64,000 nucleotides of DNA, from assembly GCF_000498575.2 (NCBI RefSeq), contig NZ_AWSQ01000004.1, forward strand, positions 61,449-125,448, read 5' to 3'. Both the position numbers and the translations under genes were made by a program. Positions 8,312 to 17,869 of this stretch are shown here, piece after piece. Positions within the stretch are counted from its first letter, which is position 1. Each line of letters begins with the position of its first letter. The stretch is from Pseudomonas taeanensis MS-3. GTDB taxonomy: Bacteria; Pseudomonadota; Gammaproteobacteria; Pseudomonadales; Pseudomonadaceae. The notes under the pieces are model-generated. The model did not search any database and was not told the origin of the DNA. It saw only the letters and a program-made list of their open reading frames with translations.

Positions 8312-8411
8312 GTAGGCTGGCGTAGAGCGCAGCGACAGAACGGCAGGACGTCGTTCTGCACAGCTTTAGCTACCCGCAGGGTGAGGTGCATGGATGCACC
8401 TCATGAAACCC
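8312..8411 (-). repeat. 100-bp inverted repeat, right copy
   Basis: This is the reverse complement of 5246-5345 with one mismatch over 100 bases. It lies 30 bases downstream of the mnhG stop and about 180 bases upstream of the eamA start. The 9-base-arm hairpin is conserved (8383-8402). The remainder of the gap 8135-8440 probably holds the promoter of the eamA-cds1-like unit; no clear promoter boxes could be assigned. Confidence 0.9.
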
Positions 8412-8440
8412 GGCGCGCATGCGGCAATTGACCAGGCTCC

Positions 8441-8773
8441 TTACTGCTCCCAGGGCCTACCGTGGGTCTTGTCGCTGAGACGCACTTTCTGCTGCAGGGC
8501 GGCCTTGGCCAGCATGTGCGCGCTGACCGGCGCGGTGATGAACAGGAACAGGGTGATCAGCAGCTCATGCAGGCTGAGGCCATCGCCACGGCTGCTGAAG
8601 TAGATCAATGAAGCGATGACCATGCCGCCGACGCCCAAGGTAGTCGACTTGGTCGGAGCGTGCAGGCGCATGAAGAAATCCGGCAGTCGGTACAAACCAA
8701 TCGCGCCAATCAGGGCAAACAGACTGCCCGCCAGGAGAAACAGGGCGACCAGTGCTTCGATCCAGCTATTCAT
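8441..8773 (-). CDS. mnhG: Mrp/Sha/Pha-type cation/proton antiporter subunit G
   Basis: 110 residues with three transmembrane segments. It contains the family core GAIGLYRLPDFFMRLHAPTKSTTLG (about residues 23-47, quoted in parts: GLYRLPDF and RLHAPTKS), which is diagnostic of MnhG/PhaG. It is the last gene of the six-gene operon that starts at 14162 and is a small subunit of the multi-protein antiporter in the inner membrane. Nine bases separate it from mnhF. The 100-bp repeat lies just after its stop and may act as its 3' mRNA end. Confidence 0.94.
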   Translation of the reverse strand: MNSWIEALVALFLLAGSLFALIGAIGLYRLPDFFMRLHAPTKSTTLGVGGMVIASLIYFSSRGDGLSLHELLITLFLFITAPVSAHMLAKAALQQKVRLSDKTHGRPWEQ

Positions 8774-8782
8774 TGCGGCTCC

Positions 8783-9052
8783 TTATTCGATGATGTCGCC
8801 ACGCAACAGGTATTTGGCCACGGCCACCGTACCGATAAAGCCCATGACGGCGATCAACAGCGCCGCCTCAAAATACAACCCGGTGTCCAGCCACACACCG
8901 AATAGCACCAGCAAGGCAATGGCGTTGATATATAGGGTATCCAGGGCAAGAATGCGGTCCGGCAGATCCGGCCCCTTGATCATCCGCGCCAGAGTCAGCA
9001 CCAGGGCCAGGCCCATCATCGCCAGGCACAGCGGAATCACGTAGTCGAGCAT
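8783..9052 (-). CDS. mnhF: Mrp/Sha/Pha-type cation/proton antiporter subunit F
   Basis: 89 residues, three hydrophobic helices. The RMIKGPDLPDRILALDTL segment (about residues 22-39) is the signature of MnhF/PhaF. It is required for assembly or activity of the antiporter in studied systems. The start at 9052 overlaps the end of mnhE by 16 bases, consistent with translational coupling inside the operon. Confidence 0.94.
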   Translation of the reverse strand: MLDYVIPLCLAMMGLALVLTLARMIKGPDLPDRILALDTLYINAIALLVLFGVWLDTGLYFEAALLIAVMGFIGTVAVAKYLLRGDIIE

Positions 9053-9540
9053 GCGAACACCTCCAGCAACGGCGCTTCGTAGCGGGTCTTGATATCACGT
9101 ATCAGGCGGGCCTCATCGGCCACGTCCAGGGCGTGCACCAACAAGGTCTTGCGATCGTCGCTCATGTCGGCGGTCACAGTGCCCGGGGTGAGTGAGATGA
9201 TGCTGGCAAGCATGGTCAAGGCCAGTTCGTCTTCCAGTTCGATGGGAATCTCGACAAACGCCGGGCGCATCTCGGCCTTCGGATTGAGGATCAGCCTCGC
9301 CACTTCAAGGTTGGCGACCACGATATCGCCCAGCACCCGCAGGAAGAACAGGCAGAGCTTGAAGGGCTTGTCTACCCGCGGTGGATTGATCCAGAACACC
9401 TCGGTCACCAATGGAATAACCCAGCCGAGTAGCGCGCCGAGTAGACACTGGCCGAGGCTGAAATCATTTGCCAGCAGCATCCAGACCACCAGCAAGGAGA
9501 GACTGAGCAACGGCTGAGGGAACCAGCGACGCGCCTTCAT
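9037..9540 (-). CDS. mnhE: Mrp/Sha/Pha-type cation/proton antiporter subunit E
   Basis: 167 residues. Two or three N-terminal membrane segments are followed by a cytoplasmic domain with the conserved SLTPGTVTADMSDDRKTLLVH stretch (around residues 118-138, shown by SLTPGTV and HALDV). This matches MnhE/PhaE, usually about 160 residues. The start at 9540 is chosen because it overlaps the mnhD stop as ATGA and gives the family length; the open frame continues further upstream but without homology. It is a membrane subunit of the antiporter. Confidence 0.93.
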   Translation of the reverse strand: MKARRWFPQPLLSLSLLVVWMLLANDFSLGQCLLGALLGWVIPLVTEVFWINPPRVDKPFKLCLFFLRVLGDIVVANLEVARLILNPKAEMRPAFVEIPIELEDELALTMLASIISLTPGTVTADMSDDRKTLLVHALDVADEARLIRDIKTRYEAPLLEVFACSTT

Positions 9541-11042
9541 GACGCACCTCCCGGCAACACCAGTTGTCGATACAATTGAAGATCGTGCAACTGAATGACC
9601 GTCGCGTCGACATAGGCCAGCAGCGGCGCGGCAAGACCAACCAGCAAGGGACTGAGCAGCAATAAGCTGGCGCAGGCAAACAACCGCCCGTAATCCAGTT
9701 CGGCACTGTCCAGCTGGCTCTGCCCCACCCGCCAGAACAAGGTGCTGCCGGCTCGGCTGAGGCCGATCATGGTGGCCAAGCCGCCCACCAGCACCACCGG
9801 CCACAGGAACAAGGCCTGCAAGCCCGGTTCGACTGCCCGCAGCAACAGCAGTTTGCCGACGAAGCCGGACAGCGGCGGCAACCCCGCCACGGCGATCGCC
9901 CCGATAAAGAACAAGCCACCGAGCAGGTGGGGATTCTGCAACTCCGGCCCTTGTATCAGGCGGGTGGTTTTCGCCCCGCGTTGGCGGGAGATCAGGTCAG
10001 CCAGGAGGAACAGACCGCCGGCGATCCAGCTGCTGTGAATCAGGTAGTACAAGGCGGCAGACAAAGCCTCCGCCGTGCCCTGGGCCAGCCCCGCGAGCAA
10101 AGTGCCCACCGAGACCACCACCAGGTAAGCCAACAAGCCGTGCAGACTGGTCGCCGCCAATGCGCCAATCACCCCGCCGACCATGGTCAGCAGCGCCAGC
10201 GGCCACAGCCAGGCCTCAGCCATATTGGCCAAGGTGCCGGCGTCATCCCCGAAGATCAGCGTGTACACCCGCAGAATCGAATACAGGCCAATTTTGGTCA
10301 TGATGGCGAAGAGTGCCGCCACCGGCGCCGACGCCGACGCATAAGCCTTGGGCAGCCAGAAATACAGCGGCAGAAACGCCGCCTTCAGGCCGAACACCAC
10401 CAGCAAGAGCAAGCCGGCAGCCCCCAGCAGCGGCGCCTGCTCGGCATTCGCCGCCGCTACCCGAATGGATAAATCAGCCATATTCAGGGTGCCGGTAATG
10501 CCATACAGCACGCCTACGGCGATCAGGAAAAATGCCGAGCCCACCAGATTGAGGATCACATAATGCAGGCCGGCGCGAACCCGCTCCGGGCCGCCGCCAT
10601 GTAGCAACAGTGAATAGGAGGCGATCAGCAGGATCTCGAAGAACACGAACAGGTTGAACAGGTCGCCGGTGAGGAAAGCGCCATTGATCCCCATCAGTTG
10701 AAACTGGAACAACGCATGGAAGTTGCGTCCACGCTCGTCATCCCCGCGCACTGCGTAGAGCAAGGCGAAAAACGCCAACACCGCGGTAACCACCAGCAGC
10801 AGCGCACTCAGACGATCGAGTAGCAGGATGATGCCGAATGGCGCTTGCCAATCACCCATCGCATAGGTCTGCAGCGCGCCCTGATCGGCCTGCCACATCA
10901 GCCACATGCTCAATGGCACTAACAGGGTGGTCGAGGTCAGCGACAAGACGCGCTTGATCGGCATGCTAAGTCGCGCACCGAACAACAGCAGGCAGCCGAT
11001 AAACATCGGCAACAGCACCGGCAAAGCCAAGCCATGATTCAT
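9537..11042 (-). CDS. mnhD: Mrp/Sha/Pha-type cation/proton antiporter subunit D
   Basis: 501 residues, about 14 transmembrane segments, belonging to the NuoM/NuoN-like proton-pumping family. The FFEILLIASYSLLLHGG segment holds the conserved membrane glutamate, and FGLKAAFLPLYFWLPKAYASA carries the lysine and loop typical of the family. Together with subunit A it forms the ion-translocating part of the complex. It overlaps mnhC and mnhE by four bases each (ATGA). It is named mnhD here; sha/pha names are equivalent. Confidence 0.95.
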   Translation of the reverse strand: MNHGLALPVLLPMFIGCLLLFGARLSMPIKRVLSLTSTTLLVPLSMWLMWQADQGALQTYAMGDWQAPFGIILLLDRLSALLLVVTAVLAFFALLYAVRGDDERGRNFHALFQFQLMGINGAFLTGDLFNLFVFFEILLIASYSLLLHGGGPERVRAGLHYVILNLVGSAFFLIAVGVLYGITGTLNMADLSIRVAAANAEQAPLLGAAGLLLLVVFGLKAAFLPLYFWLPKAYASASAPVAALFAIMTKIGLYSILRVYTLIFGDDAGTLANMAEAWLWPLALLTMVGGVIGALAATSLHGLLAYLVVVSVGTLLAGLAQGTAEALSAALYYLIHSSWIAGGLFLLADLISRQRGAKTTRLIQGPELQNPHLLGGLFFIGAIAVAGLPPLSGFVGKLLLLRAVEPGLQALFLWPVVLVGGLATMIGLSRAGSTLFWRVGQSQLDSAELDYGRLFACASLLLLSPLLVGLAAPLLAYVDATVIQLHDLQLYRQLVLPGGAS

Positions 11043-11368
11043 CGTCCAGGCTCCTGGCCATCGACATGGTCGGTCTGCATTTCACCGACGCTACGCAACG
11101 CCAGCACCACCACGAAGGCGGTCATGGCGAAACCGATCACAATTGCAGTGAGCACCAGCGCCTGTGGCAACGGATCGCCATATTCAGCGCCTTCTGCGAT
11201 CACCGAAGACACCCCGGTATGCAGACGGCCCATGGCGAACAGAAACAGGTTTACCGCGTAGGAAATCAGTGTCAGGCCCATCACCACCGGGAAGGTACGT
11301 GCTCGCAGCAACAGGTACACGCCGCTGGCGGTGAGAATGCCGAGCGCTGCGGCAAATAATGCTTCCAT
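11039..11368 (-). CDS. mnhC: Mrp/Sha/Pha-type cation/proton antiporter subunit C
   Basis: 109 residues, three transmembrane helices, NuoK-like. The GIYLLLRARTFPVVMGL-like region, the NLFLFAMGRL segment and the DPLPQALVLTAIVIGFAMTAF stretch (in parts DPLPQALVL and IGFAMTAF) are the normal NuoK/MnhC signature. It lies one base after the stop of the fused AB gene and overlaps mnhD by four bases, so the operon is tightly coupled. Confidence 0.95.
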   Translation of the reverse strand: MEALFAAALGILTASGVYLLLRARTFPVVMGLTLISYAVNLFLFAMGRLHTGVSSVIAEGAEYGDPLPQALVLTAIVIGFAMTAFVVVLALRSVGEMQTDHVDGQEPGR

Positions 11369-11369
11369 C

Positions 11370-14162
11370 TCAAAGAACCTCTTGTCCGGCTTTTTCCTGG
11401 GTCAGCTTGCCCAGGTTGGCGAGAATCAGCAGGGTCGCCCCGACTACGGTCAGATAGACGCCCAGGTCAAACAGCATGGCGCTGGCCAGTTCGACTTCGC
11501 CCACCAGCGGGATAGCGACGTGGCCGAAGGTCGAGGTCAGGAATGGCTTGCCAAACAGCCAACTGCCCAAGCCGGTCAACCCGGCGATCATGACCCCGGC
11601 TCCGGCCATGCGGTGATAGTTCAGCGGCAGGCGCGACTGGGTCCACTGCACACCGCTGGCGACATATTGCAGAATCAGCGCCACGGCGGTGATCAAGCCG
11701 GCGATAAAGCCGCCACCAGGCTGATTGTGCCCACGCAGGAAGATGAATACCGAGATCAGCAAGGCCATCGGCAACAACACCCGCGACAAGGTTGCGAGGA
11801 TCAGCGGATGGCGATCGCGCGCCCAGTTGCGCCCCTGCGCATCGGCACGCGGCTGGATCAGCCGCAGTCCGTCGAGCATCGCGTAGATACCGACACCGGC
11901 AATCGCCAGGACGCTGATTTCACCCAGGGTATCGAAACCGCGGAAGTCGACCAGAATCACATTGACCACGTTGTGCCCGCCCCCGCCGGACAGGCTGTTC
12001 GCCAGGAAGAAACTGGAAATACTGTCGTAGGGCCGGGTCAGCACGGCGAACACCAGCATCGCCACCATCACCCCACTGCCGATGGCCAGGATAAAGTCGC
12101 GCAAACCGCGAATACTGCTCGACTCGCCATGGGTCTGTGCCGGCAGGAAATACAGCGCCAGCATCAGCAGGATGATGGTCACCACCTCCACCGACAGCTG
12201 GGTCAGCGCCAGATCCGGCGCGGAGTAGCCGGCAAACACCAGCGCCACCATCAAGCCGACCACGCTGAGCATCAGCAACGAGACCAGGCGCTGGCGATGG
12301 AACACCACAGTGACCAGCGCGGCCAAGGCCAGAATTCCCAGACCCAGTGCGCCGATGCCGTTGATCGGAGTCATAGCCACCGCCCCCGTAACCTCAGGCA
12401 AGGGGCCCAGGCCGAGAGTCACCACTACCAGCGCAGCCCCCAGCAGCAGCGATAGATAACGTTGCAACGAACCGTTTTCCAGGCGCTGGGTGATAGCCGT
12501 GCAAGTCTCGACCAGCAGCACCACACCACGCTCGAATAACAGCGAGGCATCCATGCTCGGCAAGCCGGCATACCAACGGAACAAGGGTTGGCGGAAGGAG
12601 TAGATGAGCACACCGCCGAACAAGGCGATAAAGCTCATGAACAGCGGCAGGTTGAAACCGTGCCAGATGGCCAGGCTGTAGACCGGCAGCTCACCGCCGA
12701 GACTGGCCGAGGCAGCGGCCGCCAGCAGCGGCGCCACGGTGTAGGCCGGCACGATGCCGACCAGCAGGCAGAGGAACACCAGCACCTCCACCGGCACCTT
12801 CATATAGCGTGGTGGCTCATGCGGTGGGTATTTCGGCAGGTTGATCGGCTCGCCATTGAAGAACACGTCGTGAATGAAGCGCAGCGAATAGGCCACCGAA
12901 AATACCCCGCCCAGGGTCGCACCGGCCGGAATCACCCAGTTGAAGCTGCCGAGCATGTGCAGGTTGAGGGTCTCGCTGAAGAACATCTCCTTACTCAGGA
13001 AGCCGTTGAGCAAGGGCACCCCGGCCATAGCCGAGGCCGCCACCATGGCCAGCATCGCCGTATGCGGCATGTACTTCCACATGCCGTTGATGCGCCGCAT
13101 ATCGCGGCTTCCCGTCTCGTGATCGATGATCCCCGCAGCCATGAACAGCGAAGCCTTGAAGGTGGCGTGGTTGATGATGTGGAACACCGCGGCCACCGCA
13201 CCCAGGCGCGTATCCACGCCAAACAACAGAGTGATCAGGCCCAGATGGCTGATGGTCGAGTAGGCCAGCAAGCCTTTCAAGTCGTGCTGGAACAAGGCCA
13301 TGCCCGCGCCCACCAGCAAGGTCACCAGGCCGGTGATACTGACCAGGTAGAACCACCACTCGGAACCGGCCAGGGCCGGGTACAAGCGCGCCAACAGGAA
13401 GACCCCGGCCTTGACCATGGTCGCCGAATGCAGGTAGGCCGAGACCGGCGTGGGTGCCGACATCGCATGGGGCAACCAGAAATGGAAGGGAAACTGCGCC
13501 GACTTGGTGAACACGCCGAGCAACACCAGCACCAGGGCCAGCGGATACAGTTCATGGGCACGAATGGCGTAGCCCGAGGCGAGCACCCGAGACAACTCGA
13601 AGCTGCCGGCGATGTGACCGATCAGCAATATGCCTGCGAGCAAGGCCAGGCCGCCGCCCCCGGTGACCGCCAGTGCCATGCGCGCGCCCTTACGGGCATC
13701 CGAGCGAGCACTCCAGTAGCCGATCAGGAGAAACGACGACAGGCTGGTCAGCTCCCAGAACATCAACATCAGCAGCAGATTTTCCGACAGCACTACGCCG
13801 AGCATGGCCCCCATAAACAACAGCAAAAAGGCATAAAAGCGGCCCATCGGCTCCTGTTTCGACAGGTAGTAGCGGGCATAGAGGATGACCAGCAAACCGA
13901 TGCCGAGGATCAGTAAGGCAAACAGGAAACCCAAGCCGTCGAGGCGCAAACTCAGGTTCAATCCCAGCGTCGGCAGCCACTCCAGCTTGACCCGCAACAC
14001 CTCGCCGGCGAACACTGCCGACTGTTTCGACAGCAATATTGCCAGTGCAGCGAGCGGCGCAATTCCCGCCGCTACAGAACAGGCCGAACGCCCCAAGCGC
14101 TCGGTCAATAGAGGAAATATCACCCCAAAAAATGGCAAGGCGATAATCAGCGCAAGCGCCAT
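11370..14162 (-). CDS. mnhA: Fused Mrp/Sha/Pha-type antiporter subunits A and B
   Basis: 930 residues. The first 600 or so form the NuoL-like subunit A, with the conserved MFWELTS glutamate, [11 protein letters not shown] loop and [13 protein letters not shown] segment. The C-terminal part contains the extra MnhA domain ([17 protein letters not shown]) and then an MnhB domain ([14 protein letters not shown], near residue 800). The A-B fusion is the six-gene (group 2) layout known from rhizobial pha and pseudomonad sha operons. The complex exchanges monovalent cations (Na+ or K+) for protons in alkali and salt stress; which cation is used here cannot be told. First gene of the operon. Confidence 0.95.
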   Translation of the reverse strand: MALALIIALPFFGVIFPLLTERLGRSACSVAAGIAPLAALAILLSKQSAVFAGEVLRVKLEWLPTLGLNLSLRLDGLGFLFALLILGIGLLVILYARYYLSKQEPMGRFYAFLLLFMGAMLGVVLSENLLLMLMFWELTSLSSFLLIGYWSARSDARKGARMALAVTGGGGLALLAGILLIGHIAGSFELSRVLASGYAIRAHELYPLALVLVLLGVFTKSAQFPFHFWLPHAMSAPTPVSAYLHSATMVKAGVFLLARLYPALAGSEWWFYLVSITGLVTLLVGAGMALFQHDLKGLLAYSTISHLGLITLLFGVDTRLGAVAAVFHIINHATFKASLFMAAGIIDHETGSRDMRRINGMWKYMPHTAMLAMVAASAMAGVPLLNGFLSKEMFFSETLNLHMLGSFNWVIPAGATLGGVFSVAYSLRFIHDVFFNGEPINLPKYPPHEPPRYMKVPVEVLVFLCLLVGIVPAYTVAPLLAAAASASLGGELPVYSLAIWHGFNLPLFMSFIALFGGVLIYSFRQPLFRWYAGLPSMDASLLFERGVVLLVETCTAITQRLENGSLQRYLSLLLGAALVVVTLGLGPLPEVTGAVAMTPINGIGALGLGILALAALVTVVFHRQRLVSLLMLSVVGLMVALVFAGYSAPDLALTQLSVEVVTIILLMLALYFLPAQTHGESSSIRGLRDFILAIGSGVMVAMLVFAVLTRPYDSISSFFLANSLSGGGGHNVVNVILVDFRGFDTLGEISVLAIAGVGIYAMLDGLRLIQPRADAQGRNWARDRHPLILATLSRVLLPMALLISVFIFLRGHNQPGGGFIAGLITAVALILQYVASGVQWTQSRLPLNYHRMAGAGVMIAGLTGLGSWLFGKPFLTSTFGHVAIPLVGEVELASAMLFDLGVYLTVVGATLLILANLGKLTQEKAGQEVL

Positions 14163-14465
14163 ACACTAAACCCCTTCTGCAAGCCCGCCGAAAATGGCAT
14201 GACGGCCTGTTAGCGTCCTAACGGGTGCACTGACCCTGTGTCGACGGTCAACGCCTCACCTGACCGGCGCACCTTAACAGTGCAACCCATACCTGCTGCG
14301 TAGCCTAAGCTTTTGTTGGCGCAGGATAATTTGTCGATTATCCATAACTATCGACACAACGTCATGAATAGAAGTATTACGAAAAGCACTAAGCCGACGG
14401 TTAACAGACTCTAGTTGGAGACTGGCCGCCCGGCAGTGCGCTTTGCCGCGCCGAATGGCGCACAC
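14163..14465. other. Intergenic stretch carrying the antiporter operon promoter region
   Basis: About 300 bases lie between the antiporter operon start and the terminator of the next minus-strand gene. It must contain the antiporter promoter and leader, but no convincing -35/-10 pair could be picked by eye. No coding region is supported. Confidence 0.4.
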
Positions 14466-14499
14466 GAAAAAGCCGGATCAGCGAGAGCTGATCCGGCTT
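14466..14499 (-). terminator. Rho-independent terminator of the glycine-zipper lipoprotein gene
   Basis: On the minus strand AAGCCGGATCAGC and GCTGATCCGGCTT arms enclose TCTC and are followed by TTTTTCG. The structure sits ten bases after the lipoprotein stop at 14509. Confidence 0.9.
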
Positions 14500-14508
14500 A
14501 AGCCTCAT

Positions 14509-14973
14509 TCAGAGGGAAACGCGGCTGGTGCCGTTAACACTCATGATGCGTACGCGCTGGCCAACTCGGAAGATCTGGTTCTCTTCGACTTGCTGGACAT
14601 ACGCGCGCATGGTGCCGTCGTCTTCACGCACGGTGATTTCCACGCCTTGGGTGCGGGTGATGCCCTCCTCGGCCGCAGCACCAATCAAACCGCCCGCCAC
14701 CGCACCGATCACAGCCGCCACGGCACTGCCGCGACCGCCACCGACGCCACTGCCGGCCACACCACCGACGACCGCACCTGCCCCCGCACCGATTGGGGTC
14801 TTGGTGCCTTCAATTTTCACCGGACGCAACGACTCGATTGTGCCCATACGCACGGTTTGTACGCTCCGCGCTTCATCACGCGAGTAGCTATCACCTGTCA
14901 GGCTGGACGCGCAACCGCCGAGAGTCAGGGCCAGCGCCGTAAACGAGGCAATGAACAGAGTGGGTTGACGCAT
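14509..14973 (-). CDS. Glycine-zipper 2TM outer-membrane lipoprotein, SlyB-like
   Basis: 154 residues. The signal peptide ends at LGGCASS, so Cys20 is the lipidation site. The middle has a glycine-zipper hairpin (GAGAGAVVGGVAGSGVGGG and AVAAVIGAVAGGLIGAA) and the end has the RVRIMSVNGTSRV beta part seen in SlyB/PcpC-like lipoproteins. These sit in the outer membrane and stabilise the envelope. SlyB itself is controlled by PhoPQ in enterics; no PhoP box was identified here. An RBS GGAGGA precedes the ATG. It is a single-gene unit with its own terminator. Confidence 0.9.
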   Translation of the reverse strand: MRQPTLFIASFTALALTLGGCASSLTGDSYSRDEARSVQTVRMGTIESLRPVKIEGTKTPIGAGAGAVVGGVAGSGVGGGRGSAVAAVIGAVAGGLIGAAAEEGITRTQGVEITVREDDGTMRAYVQQVEENQIFRVGQRVRIMSVNGTSRVSL

Positions 14974-15230
14974 AACAATTCCTCCAGTGGGTTTCTCCCA
15001 TTAGACAGCGCCCAAGGGGCCCATGTCACGACTATAGCGCAACATTAACCGAGCGGAGCGGCTGGACTTGACGGCTGATCTGTTACGCCACATGCCACAC
15101 ACTGGCAATGTCACAGGCTCGCTCAAGCCATGGCTCAACGCACTAGCAGCCAGCCGGTTAAACGAGCCAGTTGATCGCCCAGAGGCAAAGCATCCGCAGT
15201 GACCGAGGCTACTTCAGCCACCTACACCAC

Positions 15231-15878
15231 TCAGGGCGCCAAGCGCTCACGTAGCCAGACGCTGTCTTGCAGGCGGTAATTCAGGCGATCATGCAGTCGA
15301 CTGGCACGCCCCTGCCAGAACTCGATACGCTCGGGCAGCAGGCGATACCCGCCCCAATGAGATGGACAGTGTGGTGCCTGATCGAGAAAACGCTGCTCAG
15401 TCTCGGCCAGCATGGCCTCTAGCTCGGCGCGCCCGCTGATCACCCGACTCTGCGGCGAAGCCCAGGCACCCAGGCGACTGCCCAACGGTCGCACCTGGAA
15501 ATAGGCGTCGGACTCGGCCGGGGCAACCCGCTCGACCCGCCCCTCGATACGCACTTGGCGCTCAAGGGTTGGCCAGAAGAAGGTCATTGCCGCATAGGGC
15601 TTGGCCGCCAGCTGTTGCCCTTTGGCGCTGTCGTAGTTACTGAAAAAAGTAAAGCCGCGCGCATCCAGGCCTTTGAGCAACAGCACCCGACAATGCGGAC
15701 GACCGTCGTCGTCGACCGTCGCCAGGGTCATGGTATTGGGCTCGACCGGCAGTTGTTCGGTTTTTACGGCCTCGGCGAACCATTGCTCAAACAGGCTGAA
15801 GGGTTCGCTCGGCGCCTGCGCCTCACTCAAACCGTCACGAATGTAATCGCGGCGCATATCGGCCAGGGTCGGGGTCAT
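15231..15878 (-). CDS. pdxH: Pyridoxamine/pyridoxine 5'-phosphate oxidase
   Basis: 215 residues, the size of pseudomonad PdxH. It oxidises PNP or PMP to pyridoxal 5'-phosphate with FMN and O2, the last step of vitamin B6 salvage and synthesis. Visible features are the N-terminal MRRDY, the FMN-phosphate motif RVLLLKG, the [14 protein letters not shown] loop, and the C-terminal [10 protein letters not shown]. The start at 15878 is preceded by GAGAATC and matches the family start; a start six codons upstream is less likely. Transcribed alone, downstream of the OmpA-type gene on the same strand with about 50 bases between them. Confidence 0.95.
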   Translation of the reverse strand: MTPTLADMRRDYIRDGLSEAQAPSEPFSLFEQWFAEAVKTEQLPVEPNTMTLATVDDDGRPHCRVLLLKGLDARGFTFFSNYDSAKGQQLAAKPYAAMTFFWPTLERQVRIEGRVERVAPAESDAYFQVRPLGSRLGAWASPQSRVISGRAELEAMLAETEQRFLDQAPHCPSHWGGYRLLPERIEFWQGRASRLHDRLNYRLQDSVWLRERLAP

Positions 15879-15925
15879 GGCAAGATTCTCAAACACGAAT
15901 TTTGCCTAGCTTACCCAGATCAGCC

Positions 15926-16567
15926 TCACTTGGCTTGATCGGCGTCAACTGTCCGCTTGGCCACCACTGCGGCGGCTGGGAGCGCCGGCTGGCTGTACTT
16001 GGCGAGCAGGGCTTGCATGGTGTCCTGCGAGGTCAGAATGATCTCCACACGCCTGTTCAGGGCACGACCCGCAGCACTATTGTTGTCGGCACGCGGCATG
16101 TCCGAGCCCACGCCCTTGACCATCAATCGATCTTGTCTCAGCCCGCTCAAGCGGAAGATCGCGGTAAACGCCCGCGCCCGCTCATGGCTCAACTCACGGT
16201 TAAGCGCCGCCGCACCGCTGCTATCGGCATGGCCGAGCACCAGCACACCGATGCTCTTGTCGCGCTCCAACAGCTTGGCAATGCGGCTGATGGGGCCGAG
16301 CGTCACCGGCAACAACATGTGCGGGCGATCGGGGTTGAATGTTCCCAATACTGGCGCAGTAACCACCAAGACATTCTCCTGGCGCACCAACTCGAAATGG
16401 CTGCCCTTGATCGCCTCTCGCACGCGCGGCTCGTATTCATCCAAATCGGCCTGGATGACTTTCGCGGCGGGCATAGCAACCGCGTCTGCCCTTTTGCTCT
16501 TTTCAGAGCCGGCGCAACCGGCAATCAGCAAACACAGGACGAACGCGAGAGATCTGTTAGCAACCAT
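15926..16567 (-). CDS. OmpA-family lipoprotein
   Basis: 213 residues from the start chosen (a second ATG lies four codons upstream at 16579). The signal peptide ends with LLIAGCAGS, a lipobox. The C-terminal half is an OmpA-C peptidoglycan-binding domain: LVLGHADSSGAAALNRELSHERA, then VGSDMPRADNNSAAGRALNRRVEI (shown by GHADSSG and NRRVEI). It should anchor the outer membrane to the cell wall. Neighbouring pdxH is on the same strand 47 bases away; a shared transcript is possible but not shown. Confidence 0.88.
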   Translation of the reverse strand: MVANRSLAFVLCLLIAGCAGSEKSKRADAVAMPAAKVIQADLDEYEPRVREAIKGSHFELVRQENVLVVTAPVLGTFNPDRPHMLLPVTLGPISRIAKLLERDKSIGVLVLGHADSSGAAALNRELSHERARAFTAIFRLSGLRQDRLMVKGVGSDMPRADNNSAAGRALNRRVEIILTSQDTMQALLAKYSQPALPAAAVVAKRTVDADQAK

Positions 16568-16661
16568 GGGTATCCACACACAAAATAGTCAAAAGGAACC
16601 GGCCACTGGCCAGTATTAACGCCTGAGCAGCCACATTTGGCAGGGAGTTTAGTCGAGCTTC

Positions 16662-17807
16662 CTACAAACAATCAGCCAACATGCGCGCAAGTTTTTGCGC
16701 ACGGGGGTCCATTAAGACGAACGGTCCTAAATTGTTGGTGACAAAGCCAAAAGCCACATCACGTTCTGGATCGGCAAAGCCAATGGAGCCGCCTGCCCCC
16801 GGATGACCAAAGGCGCGTGGGCCCATGCCGTAGGTCGCATTCGCCACAGCTGGCTGATCGAGCATGCAGCCCAGACCAAAGCGGGTGCACGTCAGCAGGG
16901 TCTTATCGTCGCCAACGCCATGCTCGCGAGTCAGCTCATCAAGTAGCTCGCTTTCCAGCAAACGGCCATCGAGCAGACCGCTGTAAAATCCCGCGAGACT
17001 GCGTGCATTGCCATGCCCATTGGCCGCAGGCTGCTGCATACGCCGCCATTCCGGCTTATTGGTACTGGTCATGATCGATGGCGGGTTGGTAAAGGCTCGG
17101 GTACTCATGGCCGCTGGCTCACTCATCGTTACCTTGAGCAGCCGCTGCGCGGCCGCGTCACCGAAGTTGCCCTTGCCTCGAGTGATCGCAGCCACGCGTT
17201 CGAACTCTTCATCGGCCAGACCAACATGGAAATCCAAACCGAGCGGCTTGGCCGTGCGCGCGACTATCGACTCGCCTGGTCCGCGACCTTCGATACGCCG
17301 CAATACTTCGCCAACCAGCCAACCGTAGGTGATCGGCGCATAGCCGTGCCCCGCGCCCAACGGCCACCATGGCTGCTCGGCAGCCAACGCCGTGGTCATG
17401 ACCTGCCAGTCATACAGGGCTTCGGCCGGTAGCTGCCCACGCAATGCCGGCAAGCCGGCCTGATGGCTGAGCAGATGGCGCAAGGTAACTTTCTCCTTAC
17501 CCGCCGCGGCGAACTCCGGCCAGTACCGCGCTACCGGGGCATCCAATTCCAGCTTGCCCTCGCCGACCAGCTGCAAGGCCGTGACGGCGGTAAAGGTCTT
17601 GGTGCAGGAAAACAGGTTGAGAATGGTGTCGCAGTGCCAGGCCTGCTGACCGTCCTTGTCGGCCGTGCCAGCCCAGATGTCCAGCACGGTCTCGCCGGCG
17701 ATCTGCACGCAGAGGGCCGCACCGCGTTCTTGTGGGTCTTCGAACAAGGCGGCAAAGGCGTCCTTGACGGCCTCGAACTTAAGGTCGAAATATCCCTGAA
17801 TCAGCAT
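16662..17807 (-). CDS. Beta-lactamase-fold serine hydrolase (EstB-like esterase)
   Basis: 381 residues, class C beta-lactamase-like fold. The SxxK nucleophile motif is SCTK near residue 80 (NLFSCTKTFTA), followed by LRHLLSHQAGLP, the family's conserved loop. A Tyr motif lies in HGYAPITYGWL, and HPGAGGSIGFADPE is the third active-site strand. Enzymes of this kind are usually esterases or peptide hydrolases rather than true beta-lactamases. There is no signal peptide, so it is probably cytoplasmic. The start at 17807 has AAGGAT upstream. The substrate is unknown. Confidence 0.86.
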   Translation of the reverse strand: MLIQGYFDLKFEAVKDAFAALFEDPQERGAALCVQIAGETVLDIWAGTADKDGQQAWHCDTILNLFSCTKTFTAVTALQLVGEGKLELDAPVARYWPEFAAAGKEKVTLRHLLSHQAGLPALRGQLPAEALYDWQVMTTALAAEQPWWPLGAGHGYAPITYGWLVGEVLRRIEGRGPGESIVARTAKPLGLDFHVGLADEEFERVAAITRGKGNFGDAAAQRLLKVTMSEPAAMSTRAFTNPPSIMTSTNKPEWRRMQQPAANGHGNARSLAGFYSGLLDGRLLESELLDELTREHGVGDDKTLLTCTRFGLGCMLDQPAVANATYGMGPRAFGHPGAGGSIGFADPERDVAFGFVTNNLGPFVLMDPRAQKLARMLADCL

Positions 17808-17869
17808 AGATAAATCCTTATGCACTTTGACTAAGGCCGCGTTCAACCTGCGGCGCTACACAGACACCG

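Noticed and set aside
5246..8411. Composite transposon or insertion sequence
   Set aside because: The inverted repeats have no transposase between them and no flanking target duplication was seen.
9541..9804. N-terminal extension of mnhE into mnhD
   Set aside because: The start at 9540 gives the family length and a normal ATGA coupling; the extension reads Gly/Arg-rich shadow sequence.
12588..13916. 442-codon plus-strand frame across mnhA
   Set aside because: Gln/His/Arg-rich antisense translation; the minus-strand membrane protein is unambiguous.
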